Shown here one piece after another: positions 47,543 through 59,300 of a stretch of DNA of 64,000 nucleotides (within the stretch, counting starts at the first letter, position 1; the number at the start of each line of letters is the position of its first letter). The notes under the pieces are model-generated. The model was not told the origin of the DNA. It saw nothing but the letters and a program-made list of their open reading frames with translations, and did no database searches. This DNA comes from Rhea pennata (lineage: Eukaryota; Chordata; Aves; Rheiformes; Rheidae): contig NC_084673.1 in assembly GCF_028389875.1 (NCBI RefSeq), positions 16,715,501-16,779,500 on the forward strand, written 5' to 3'. The position numbers and the translations under genes are program-made.

Positions 47543-47873
47543 GGCGGCCCGGCCCCTGGGCCGCGTGTGTGGTGGCCCGGGCCTGCGTCCCGCGCCCCGG
47601 GGCGGCCCGGCGCCTGGGCTGCGTGTGTGGTGGCCCGGGCCTGCATCCCGCGCCCCGGGGCGGCCTGGCCCCTGGGCTGCGTGTGTGGTGGCCCGGGCCT
47701 GCGTCCCGCGTCCCGGGGCGGCCCGGCACCTGGGCTGCGTGTGTGGTGGCCCGGGCCTGCATCCCGCGCCCTGGGGCGGCCTGGCCCCTGGGCTGCGTGT
47801 GTGGTGGCCCGGCCCCTGGGCCGCGTGTGTGGTGGCCCGGGCCTGCGTCCCGCACCCCGGGGCGGCCCGGCCC
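47543..47873. repeat. 58-bp GC-rich minisatellite
   Basis: Copies begin at 47543, 47601, 47659, 47717 and 47775; the fifth is cut after 38 bp and followed by a sixth lacking its first 10 bp (47813-47860), then a partial unit. Each unit starts GGCGGCCCGG and contains GCGTGTGTGGTGGCCCGGGC. Copies differ at a few sites, mostly C/T. Since 58 is not a multiple of three, the repeat reads through all frames without stops. That explains the 150-320 codon frames on both strands here, which are not genes. Confidence 0.95.
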
Positions 47874-47999
47874 TGCCCTTGCGTTGCCTGCGCGGTGGCC
47901 TGCCCCGCGCCTCGGCGTCCCCTTGGGCCCAGGGAGGTAGCTGCCCTGCAGGCAGGTCTCGCATCCCTGTGGGGCTGGCAGGCGGCTGCCCCGCGCTGA

Positions 48000-50900
48000 T
48001 GGTGGAGGTGCCCCGCAGGTCCGTAAAGACAAGGGCTGTGCTTGGAAAGCCCGCGAGGGACCGAGCAGGGGGGCTGCCTTGCAAGACTGGTGAAAGCGGG
48101 AGGTTTGGGGAAGAATGAGATTGCCCCGGTGCCCTTGTGATTGGCAGATGTGTGAAACGGCGCCGAACACGGGTCATTCACTTTTAGAAACACCCACAGC
48201 TTTCCCTGAAGGTGGTTGTCACAGCTAAGGGAGTTGTAACAAATTTCGTACAAGAGGAGAGAACTAGGCAGAGAAACCCTGCCATCTGGTGGGGAAGGAT
48301 GACTTGCAGGTTCTTCCCTGCTGAGTTCGCAGATCAGTGTGAGGTCAAAACAGACTCTTCCAAGCTTGAAACCCTGAGAAAAGCCAAGGGCTGCTGTGGT
48401 GGGAATACCTCTATCCCTCTGCTAATGAATCGTACCAACGAAAATAACAATTGTGGAGGCCGGTTAGCATTTTGTTTACTATATTCCTCTTCTGAATCTT
48501 TCTCTTTTTGAATGTATTTATGTGACTAGTTAGGAAAGCGGTTTAATTTTCTAGCACAAACTCATGCTCTTAAATAAGAAAGTATATGAATGAAGACAGG
48601 ACAGCAATTGAAAAGAGGAACCAGCCTTAAACCATGTCCAGGATAAATTTACTGTCCCCTATTGGATTTTTTGTCCTGCATTTTAAAATCAGTACAATAT
48701 TCTGTGCTGGAGGCATACTATAATGATAGTATATATCAGTTGTTTTTCTGTCCCTAGAATAGAGCACAACACACACACACACAAGATGAGTTAATGTTTA
48801 AAGAACAAAGCAAGAACATTTTTCTACTAACCTATCCTACCTTAACCTTTCTGTTCCTTTAATAATAACTATTACTGAGCTCCGATTGAAATAAGTATGT
48901 CAGCTAAATCATCTCTCAAGAATTTAGAATTGACATCTGACTTGAAGGAACATGACTGAACAACAGCAATTTGCTTTCTTTTTCAGAAAGCTCCTTTTCA
49001 GCCTCTTGTAAAAAAGTTTTGCAGTTTTTTCCCCTTTATGAGCTGTTTGTAGCATATCCTGAGGCCAACCCAGTGGCTAGGATAAAATCCTGTCTGGGTT
49101 TTGCCTGTACTGGAAGATACACATTTCTTTTTTATTCCTGCTTGGCTGAACCTAGTGGATTTAAGTCAATTTACAACTCAGCTGCTCTGGACTCCCTGGC
49201 ATCTGGCTGGGTTCTCCAGATGCTTCAATTATTCAAGTCAGCTTCTTTCTAGACTAGTGACTGTATTGCAGACAGCGTGATTTAACAGTGTTATCTTTGG
49301 CAAAAACTTCTGTAAGAATTGCTTGACTCATAGGCCTGGAAACCTCCATAGTTCATGCATTACAAGATGGCGATTTTGGTTAGATCAGTGTGTCTCCAGA
49401 ATGGTTCCATTCATTGGACTAATCCCCAATTACACACTATAATGGAGAGAAAAATTCTGTCAGCTTGCATGTTCTGGTAGTTCTGTTGGTATGCTGAAGG
49501 AGCATCACTCGTCCTATCTTTTCCCACCTGGCTGCCTTTGAGGTATAAATAGGAAGAATTTCAGGTTGTTATCTACCAGTGACAAGGTCAGTTCAAAGCT
49601 TCTGTTACATACGCTCTATTTGCAGCACCAACTGTGGCTTTTATAGCTGCAGTAGTTGCTTGATCATGTGTGTAGAAATATTTCAATGAGATGCAACTCA
49701 TTGCTTCAGCTGATGCCTCAACAAATTGTTTTCCTGCTTTACTTCAGTGAGGTTCTTTCCAAGGCTCTGACAGAATGACTAATGTAGCTACAGATTTTGA
49801 GTGTCACGTTAATATATTTTCAACATCGCTTTTATCCAGCAGCAGATCAGTGAAGAGAAAGTTTAAGCAGCATGTAAAGCATGTTATAAATCTGAAAAGA
49901 CTTTTCTGGCTTCTGTGTTGCTCAAAATTGTTGCTTGGTGTTAAAAGGAGTTAAATGGCATAGGAATGCTCACACCAGCTGTGGTAAGGTGTTTTGGGGC
50001 TATGTTTGGGGCCCCTAGACACACTAAACTCTGTACACTATCCATCTCAAATTATCATAATCTGATAAAGAAACACTTAAGAACTGCAGGAGATTAGTGT
50101 TTAAAGTCATTCCAACATGGGCTAGGAGCAAGTCAGTTCTCAAGATGAGAGTTAAGCGAGGAAAGCCGAGGGAGCTGCTGCGTTTCAAGGCAGCAGTTTG
50201 TTCTGAGACAGGATCGAGCCAGGAGAGGTGGCTCCCCTAATATGATTGCAAGTGGCCATGCTTTAGTTTTGTATTAAAACCTATGTAGTTATGCATGCAC
50301 ACAGAATATCAGCCAAATTTCAACTTTGAGCACTGACTTGCTGTTGATTGAGATGTTCTTTAGCTGCAACTTCACCCGTTACTGTTGATCATTTGTACTG
50401 ACTCTACTACACTCTCAAACAACAGCAGCTTTTGAAACCTACAGACCTGTGCCAGGATCTCGACTGCAGACTGAGCTGAAGAGCTCCTCCGTTTGTTACC
50501 CATCTCGACAGACAGCTGATCCCCTGCTAAGTTCTGTTTGTCTGTCTTCACTGGCTGCAGGTACGTTACCTTCTGATGTTTCTTTGTTGCCTCCAAGGAA
50601 AGACATCAGACATTATGTTCTCACTGTGTGATCCAAAATGTCCGTGAGAGACTGGCTATTATCAAAACATACGTAATAGGAACTCTGTTCCAATTCACGT
50701 GAAATGTTCCAGCTGACACAAGTTGTCATCTTTTACGGTGACTGCTTGTTAATGGTCACAAATGACTTGTCCACTCTTTTGGAAATGAACTCCTCTGTTT
50801 CTGCATTATGTAAGTGTGCAGCTGAGAGAAGCTTAGTGTAGAGCAGCGCTGTAACATTCAGAATGGGTAGCGGAAGCTGGAGGTGAGCTATTGTGGATGT

Positions 50901-51070
50901 TTCTGGCTAGCTAAAACACCAAGTCAGCTGTTGGCCGTATCAACAGAACTGTTAGAAGATATTATTGAAATTATTAGAAATGGTTAGAATTATTAGAAAT
51001 AATTAGAGTGGTTGAATTAAGACAATTGTCTTGTTCTCATTGTGAAGTATTGTCTCTCCTTGTGAAGTAT
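48000..51070. other. Intergenic DNA right of C1GALT1C1
   Basis: No coding homology, RNA gene or clear transposon. A short CA run lies at 48769-48783. Open frames are 99 codons or fewer and unrecognised. Confidence 0.65.
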
Positions 51071-51079
51071 TAAAGCTTT

Positions 51080-51220
51080 TGGAATACATGCTGAGTTGCT
51101 GTTTTATAATTCCTTCTGTTGTTAATGTGTGTAGCTGAATACAAAAGCCATCTTATTCTCTGGCTATGCTAAATCAGTCATCTGAATGCTAATGTCCTGC
51201 TAGCTCCAGCAATTCTGCCG
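51080..51220 (+). repeat. Diverged copy of MCTS1 3' UTR segment
   Basis: This stretch matches 42023-42165 in order. Shared blocks include TAATTCCTTCTGTT, TTAATGTG, CTGAAT and TGGCTATGCTAAAT, and the resemblance continues past the poly(A) signal (which is AATCAG here). No MCTS1 coding sequence is visible before it. It could be a local DNA duplication, or both may be remnants of an unrecognised interspersed repeat. Confidence 0.65.
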
Positions 51221-53330
51221 GAATTGAACTAACAAAGACAATGCTCAGAGCTGAGCTGACATCACTGTGTATGGCTCTGATGCACAAATACAACGGAAAG
51301 AGAATAGGAACTAGCCATGTTCATGTCATCTCTCTTAGAAGCACAGGGAAAAAAGAATCATTATTGATCAAACAGAAACAGACAGGGAGAAAAAAAAGAA
51401 GTCAGAGATAGAGAAATCTTATTTTTCAAGCTCCCAAAGGAAAAAAAATAGTGGAGGTGAAAATAGACTTCTATCAAAAAGAATCCTTTTTGATAGAAAG
51501 GTCCTTAATCATGTTTTAAAATAAAAATATGTGTGATGAGGTTGTTTCACTGCATCTTTAAGGAGCTTGTTTTTGTCATTCTGAGGCTCCAGTTTTTGAA
51601 AGGTGTCTCCGCAGAAAATTGCGGTCTCAGCAGAGGTTTTCAGGCTAAGTCTGCATTGGTTGGTAGCATCACTGTGAACAGCAGTGACAAAGGCAGCCCT
51701 GTGGCATGTAGGCAGGCCAGGAGAGGAACGTAGCTCTTTGGGCACTGCCTTGACATGCCTTAGAGACCATCTGTGGTGCACCAGCTCCAGGTGGGGAATC
51801 CTGGGCCTAGAACAGGACTAGATTTGCATTTTGGATTATAGAAGTTCTAATCCAGGGTCTAAGAAAATCTTGTTTAGACCTTAGTCTCAGTTCTGTTACT
51901 AGCATCCTAGGGATACAAATGCTTCTGGCACAGTATTTATTGTGAAAGGTGTTGAGGTGAGTAAACAGTTACTGTTATTAGATGGAGAGATTTATGATGT
52001 TCTGTTGACATTAACCCCTTAAGGGAAAAGGAGCAAGAGGAAGGGTGGAAACAGCAGAGCTTTTGACAGGCGAGTGTGTCAGTAGCTTTTTTGAGATGCC
52101 TTTGTGCATCAAGTGCCAACATACCTCCTTCTTCCACAGAGGAAAGTGAGGTTCTGAAATGTTAGATACTCCAAGCAGACATTTGTTTTCCTTTACTGAT
52201 GTTGAAATAGGAGACTTCCAAACTCTATGTGCAGAGGCAAAACAGAAGTGTCTACTAGATACATGTGTTTTCACCAAACTGGAAATATTAATGACATTAG
52301 AGCAGCAAATCAGAGCCCCATACTGCAGTTGTAAATCTGGGATTTAGTGGAGAGCCGTGTGCCATGAACATTACATACCTGGTCCTGGGGGTGAGGGAAG
52401 AACTGCTTCATCTTCACCTGTTAGCCAAGGACCGTGAAAGAGAGTTTCTTCTGTTTGGGAAGGGATGCTGTCACTGTAGGACTGTGATTTGGAGGAAAAT
52501 GTGGTAAAAGCTTTGTACTTTTCCTTTCTGGAAAGCAGTGCTAATAGTTTGTGCATGTGAGCAGGGAGCAACACAGACTGCAGGCAAAGGACACAGCGGG
52601 TCAGAGATTGCCGTGTCTGAGATCACTCAGTGCGTCAGATTTTAGCCTCTTTCCCTTTCAAACAGATGTTGACAGTGTCGTCTCGCAGGGGCTCGGTTTG
52701 GCTAGTCCTGGCATGCTGTCTGGTTTCCTTTAACTCAGTTCATTAATAGTGGGCTGTGTTTAGATCTCCTGACTTGCGCAGCCTTTTCTTACTGCAGCTA
52801 CTGTGCTGCAGCCGTTAGCAAAGGCTCTGCTGTCAATAGCTGAACCACAGTGCTCCTGAGCTCTGCCAGTTATTGGCCTTTATATATCCCCTTTCCCTAC
52901 ACAAGTAAAAAGGTACCACTCTGCTCTTTGGCACTGTGGTACTAACAACAGTGTGCCAGAGATACGGCTTAATCATATAAGAAGGAGACCCAAGAGAAAG
53001 GCACCTGTGGGATTTCTGAGCCTACAAACTCAGCGCTGCTCCTGGCTCCCTGCAGTACTGGCAGGGCTGCATTGCTCAGGGAATATTGTTTCTGTTTGCA
53101 CCAGCTGTGCGCCCCCAGTGGTCCTTTGCTGACAGAGGGCAAGCAGTTGTGCCTGCCACTTGGGTCAGCGCACATAGACGAGACACCCTACTCCCTAATT
53201 TCCAAGGGAATGATGTCCCAGGTGGTAAATACAATGGAATCTGCTGAGGAGCAGGGGAGGAAATGTTACATGCTGTCTTCTCTGTCCTCCCCTCATTTCC
53301 ATAGAACTTTCATGTATTTTATTCTCTATA
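51221..53330. other. Intergenic DNA, no gene recognised
   Basis: Non-coding sequence with one perfect hairpin at 51469-51498. Overlapping short frames on both strands show no homology. Confidence 0.65.
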
Positions 53331-53337
53331 GGTGGAC

Positions 53338-53362
53338 TTTTTTTTTTTTTTTTTTTTTTTTT
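53338..53362. repeat. Poly-T tract
   Basis: About 25 consecutive T, with no recognisable retroposon body on either side. Confidence 0.9.
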
Positions 53363-56300
53363 AATACACATAGTATTTAACATTCAGATAATCCTGAGAT
53401 TGCATTCAGTTTCAGTTGCTAATATACTGATAGGTGGAAAATAATGACCTATTTTCCCAGTCACACCAAACCATCTGCTTTCAGATAAGAATATTGCGGT
53501 AGTTGATTGTTACACCATCTTTCATCTGGGCTCAATTTTGTTATCTCATTATTTCAAGGAATTTTTCTTGAGAACAAATTATGTGTGTGGGTCAGTTATC
53601 TCAGGATAAGAGGCTGTGAAACAGCTATGAAGGAGCAGAAAAATCTGTTTAGGACTGTGAATTGTCAGTGATGTACAGTATCTATTCACACTCTAAAAGG
53701 CTGAATTAAAAGTGATAATTATGTGCTGGTTTTGCTGCTTAAATGGTTTAATGCCATTATGACTGTGCTACTTAATAGAAAAGCTTAGAATCAGACTAGC
53801 ATGGGAATACTAAAAAATTTAATGGATTTCTGCTCAAATCATTCTTTCTATTAGGAAACAAACCCACCAAATATATAACTAGGTCTTTGGATTCAATTAT
53901 TAATTCTCTGTCCTAATTTGAAGAGCAAAATTATCTTTTAACAGTGGTTCTCTGAAATAGAATTTTAATGATTCTAGTCATCTTATAGCGGAATATGATT
54001 TTTTCTGATTAGAACAAAGTTGGAAGACTCATAGTCCTGAATCAGTTTTAGTTTTTAGTCTTAAATATTTAAAAATATACTGTCAACAGCGTATCTTGAA
54101 CATTTATCAAGGAAGCCATCTGAAACAATTTCACTGGATTCTCTTGTGTTATCTGTCTTCTCTGTATGAGGCAGTTTTGGAAAAGGCTTTATGTAAAAAG
54201 GCTTTGGGACATACTAATTGGAATGGACTGTAGAAATAATGTATAGGAAGAGAACTGCACTCTATGCTTGGAAGGATTCTGATGGTCTGAGCCTGCCATA
54301 GTTTTAAAATAAATCTGATAGGCCTCATCACAAAGTGATCGTAGCTACCCAAAGAAATGTGCAGTATTTTACCTAAAGTTGTTGTTTTGACCATGAACTG
54401 AGAAAAGGAAGCAGGTGGAAGACTGAGCAGTTGGTAGATCATTTATAGGCTGATGTTAAAACAAATGGATTGAGATGTTATAACTCATGCTTCTTGAATG
54501 TGGATGCAGATATTCATGGATTACAAGGCTATATTGGTTACAACTGCTATCGCAGGTTCAAACACAGAAATAAGTCCTTGTAGAACCTCTGCAAAACTTT
54601 TCTAGGAAGAATCCAGATAAATGTGGGAAGATCAAGGTCAAAAAACTCTATTTCCTTCATGATTAGTCACGTATTTCCACTTCTACCTGTCTCTGATTAT
54701 TCCCCTGGATTTCTTTATATCCACTCAGAAGACTGTGTAAACTCAGAGGAGATCCGGGTGGATTTCTGCTCAGTATGCTGTTAGCTGCCAAAGCTACTTT
54801 GTTCTCAGTGTCTCATGGCAGCTATTTGTGCTTTATGATACCTATACCAGAAAATTAAAGTTAGCAATTATATTAAATGATGCCATGCTATTTGGGTCAG
54901 CAGTAATTTGCCAGAGCAACTTCTTGACACATCTAAAAGTCAAGTCAAAGTTTGCTTAGGCAGCAAAATGTCAGTACTTACACACTGCTAATATTTCAGT
55001 GTTTCATACCATGTGGGTCAAGTTGATACTGACCAAGAGGCTTATTTGGCCAGTCAGTAGTCATGGACTTCTGGGTGTTCATACCAGAATACCCACTATT
55101 TCAGCTTGCCAATCCATTTAGCTTATTGCGTATTTTTCCCTTTCCATATATTTTCATTTTTTCCTCTTCTCATGCTTTAATGTCCAATACAAGGGTATAG
55201 AAGATGTATGTTGTAAGTTCCTGAGGTCTTTCTGATGGAAGTATTGGCACTTCCTTTACAGTTCTGCTCAGTCATCTTGACTATAATTATGCAAAAAAAA
55301 ATTATGAGATTGAATTCCTTCCCCTTTGAAATTGAGAAACTGATAGAAGTTGACAGAAATGTTCATAATGCATACAAACATCTTGCAAGAAGAAGGCTGT
55401 CTGTCTGAGGTCCTCGGATGCTATTGTAATCAATGAAAATATGATGATTTCATCTTCTACAGTGATCTCAAATTGTCTTGTCAGCACTAGTTATGCTAGT
55501 TGTGGGAGTTTTCTTCTTGGTTATTTTTCTGGTTGGATGTCCGTCAGGAATACCACTGCGGTAAACATTAATGTGGGTTCCAATCCCTTTCATCTTTCCT
55601 CCACTTGAAGTGAAAGGGAATTTGGAGTACAGAATCAAGCCCTTAATTTGTTACTTACATTTGATTTGAAGCTTAGTGTCCAAGGTTAAGCTAGGTTGAG
55701 GTTAACAGATTAACTCAGCACCTGCAAACAACTTGTGTTAGACAGAAAGCAATTTGGTCCAAGGCAGAGCATGTTGGAAGATTGCCACTTCTTTTTTCTT
55801 TCAGTATTGTTCTGCATTCCCACTCCTGTAAGCATTCTCTTCATCCACTTTGTATGGTAACTGAACTTTCTTCCTGAAGCCTTCCTAAATGCAAACTGCA
55901 TTTGGCAATAATTTTGTATTTGTGTTTGATACAAAAGTTTTCAAAAGAACTTCACAGACACTAATCAGGGTAAAATACAAATCTAAAGTCTGTCTTATTC
56001 TAATGTTTCCGTTGGAGCCATTTCATTTCTTACAAGCACACTTTGGCAGATGATGTGGCTCCCACAGCAATAAATCACAGTAACATGAGACACTCCACTG
56101 CAGCTGCAACATGGCTAGTTAGGATCCTATTCAAGAAAAAGGCTTAGGCAGTGTATTTTCTTTCCTATACTCTGCTGTACCATTTCTCCCCTTTATAGAT
56201 CAAGTGAAAAGACTCTCAGAATGCTCTTGTAATTCTCTCTTTAGAGCTATATAATGTGCAAATGCATTTTTGTAAAGGATAAAAATACCCAAATCTTAAT

Positions 56301-59300
56301 GGAGCCTTTTTAAATGGCACATTGTTAACTCTCCAACCTCCTTCGTGGTTTTGTAAATCTCTTTAATAAGGGTGAGAAGAAGCTTAGAGAGGTCTCTTTG
56401 ATTAAAGGTTTGACCTGGAATTACTTTGAATTTGTATTATGGAGTCAGCAGGTTTACCATGGTAGTCTTAACAGAGAATCTTTTGAAGTACTTTGCAGGT
56501 AGAGCTGTAAAGAGAACAAGTGTTACGTGAAAATTCCTAAAAATTCTGCAGAACTGGTTAACCATCAGAGTACTAATTTCTTGAAAAGCCACATCCACAG
56601 AACACTGGGAATAAACTACCTTGCTAGTTTAAAGCCTGAATTTGCAGGTCTTGCAAGTAGACTTCTATGACACGATTTCAAGAAGAGGCTGGATTGTCCC
56701 AGGTTCCTACAAGACTATAATCACTGAGAAAAAGTAGAATTACTTAATTCAGCAAGAGATGTTATGAGGCCAGTGAGTTTCACGGAACTGAATGTGCTCA
56801 GTGCTTCATCACCATGCATGACTTGGCTCAAAGGAAGGGACCAAGGACACAAAGACCTGTGAGGTTTTGTGACTCCACTCATTTTGAGGCTTAGGGGTGC
56901 AAGCTTCTTAGTAGGTGGTGTTCACCTCAAGGTCATCTAACTCTTTGCCACCTGAGCAGATTTGCTCTATATGTCAATGGTACCCCTATCGTTATGGTTA
57001 ATGAAGATGTTTCTCTGCTGGATGGTTGGCCTCAATTCTCCCTGTCGCAGCCTTTTGTAAGGTCTCTAAAGCTTAGGCAGAACTTTCAGTACAGGGTAGT
57101 GAGTCTGCACCTGATTTACTGTACAATATTTCGTGGCTGACTTTCAAGGTGGTTTGAGCAGGATTGCCTAATGTATATAGTACTCATGATATGTCAGAGA
57201 CTTACAATCAGAAAGGTCAGATTTTCTTTGGCATTATCCCTGTTTTCAACCTTTTGTTGGCTTTTGTTTTTGAGGTTGGACTTCTTGGCAGGAACATACT
57301 TCGAATATCCCTGTAACTGCTGACTAAGGACAGGAACTTGGAGCTTAAAGAAACCAGCATTGCAGTATAGATAGCCTTTACTTTGGAGAGTATAAGTCTG
57401 TATGCTAGGCCTGCATGTTAGATGTCTGCATCACGGAGCATACACTGTATGTAGCTAAATTTGCAAGACCTGAAGGCAGAGCCACAGTGTAGACAATACA
57501 GTTATGAAGTCCACAGGGGAGGTCAATCTTAATTTCCCTTGTTTGTTCATTTTTTCTCCTGGTTTTTATGTTCTGCAGAAGTGCAAATAGTCTAGATAGA
57601 AAAGCAAGTGTATGCACATTAATTACCAATTCACTGCATAGTGATAGGTGGTGTCAACTGAACTTCCCACAGAAGCAACAGCATCTCCCCATGATATTGC
57701 TCAACCTTCCAGACATGGTGCCTGGGCTTTCTCTTCCCCTCCCAGCTGCTCCCCACCCTCTGCCACTCTACTTTTGCTTTGGTACAGGACGTGCCATCTA
57801 GAGGCGCTCTTCCCCCAGACACACAGGGCAGCTCCACACCGACACTTTGCTGGGCAGATAGGGAAGCATTGCTGGTTGGGAAGAGGAAAAGGTAAGAAGA
57901 GGGGAGTGTGTTTTCCATCTCTCAATTGCTAGAACAGAACAATTGTTCAAAGAGGACCCAGATCTGGAGAAGGGAAACAGAGAGGGCATGCAGAAGTACT
58001 GGACAGAGAAGAGATAGTGAAAAGTAGGACATGAAAGTAAAAAGCTTTTTATGGGAAGTTTTGTTAGTCTGAAAGAAAAATGAAAGGCCTTTGTACTTCC
58101 GGAAGGAAAGGCTTTTCAGTGGTGGTTTTTTTTTTGTCATTTTGAAGGGAGTGTTACAAAAGAAGAGACTTCTCTTTGTATGCTCTGATAAAATGCTCTT
58201 TCCTTCCTGCAATGATAGCATTAAAGAAGTTGCAAGTGAATTTATTAGGCTCTTGTGTACAACATGTGCACATCCTACCGCAGACCTTGGTGACTAAATG
58301 TAGACAGATTTCTCTGCAAGATGTTCAGTGGTTTCAGTCCCTCCTGAGGCTAGTGACAGAGGAAGTTTCAGCTCTTATCAAGACCCCTTAGCTTTCTCTT
58401 AGAATTAAAAGTCTCATTTCTGCAGACCCTGGGGAAAGTGAGTGCTGGTCTGATTAGGTGGCAGCAAGACTGAAATAACGCAGAGGAAGTATCAGTGCAG
58501 AGCTGCTTGAACAAGAATATTTAAGGTGATCCCAGAAGTAGCTGGTATTCATAGTTGCTCAGGGGAAGGCACTCAGCACATCTGATGGGACAGGTAAAGG
58601 GCATAGTAAGACACTAGCAGTGCCAGGTATACTACAGGCTTCCAAAATGCCTCAGAATTTTTGATTTTTTTGAAGTTTTGTTACTGTTCCTTTTGAAGAA
58701 GGTTGGTAGATGTAAACCCCATAAACAGAAGTGGCACGGTACCCCTGGATGTATCCAGGATCCTATGTGGCCAAATATGGTGGTCAATAGCAAGTAGAAC
58801 AAAATAAAGCATTTAGCTGTTTTTACCGTATTGGTGAGAAGTTTGTGACTTCCTGGCAATCTGCATAATCCTCCTGAGGAGACAGATGTGATTATTCCTG
58901 CCTGTGACAAACCTTTTTCGGAAAAGCAACTGCAGTATGTAAGTTTATTGAAATGCTGGATGACAAAGCAAAGCCTTTGTGTAGCACTGATGTAACTAGG
59001 GGGATGGTCTGACGGTAGTGAGATGACATGGCTCCAGGTCACCGTTGCCCTTTCGCTCAGCGGGGAATGTCAGCCTCCAGCCTGCATTTGACCAGCTCCT
59101 GTTAAACATGATGCAGAAGTACCCACAAACTTTTCTATTACAATACCTAGACCTATGAAGATCCCTAGTGTTTGCTGCTGAGGCATGCTGTGATGCTTCT
59201 GCACTGTTTTCACAGGCATTGGTGAGAGCAGAGGATGGTCAGATCTTGTTAGGAAAAAACATTCTCTGGTGAAATAGATGTTCTGTGGCTTGTGCTCCAC

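Noticed and set aside
47288-48253. Long open frames on both strands near C1GALT1C1 (up to 321 codons)
   Set aside because: Produced by the 58-bp GC minisatellite, which lacks stop codons in any frame.
58632-59042. 136-codon minus-strand frame in the gene-poor right part
   Set aside because: No domain, conserved motif, promoter island or splice context; length is within chance for this composition.
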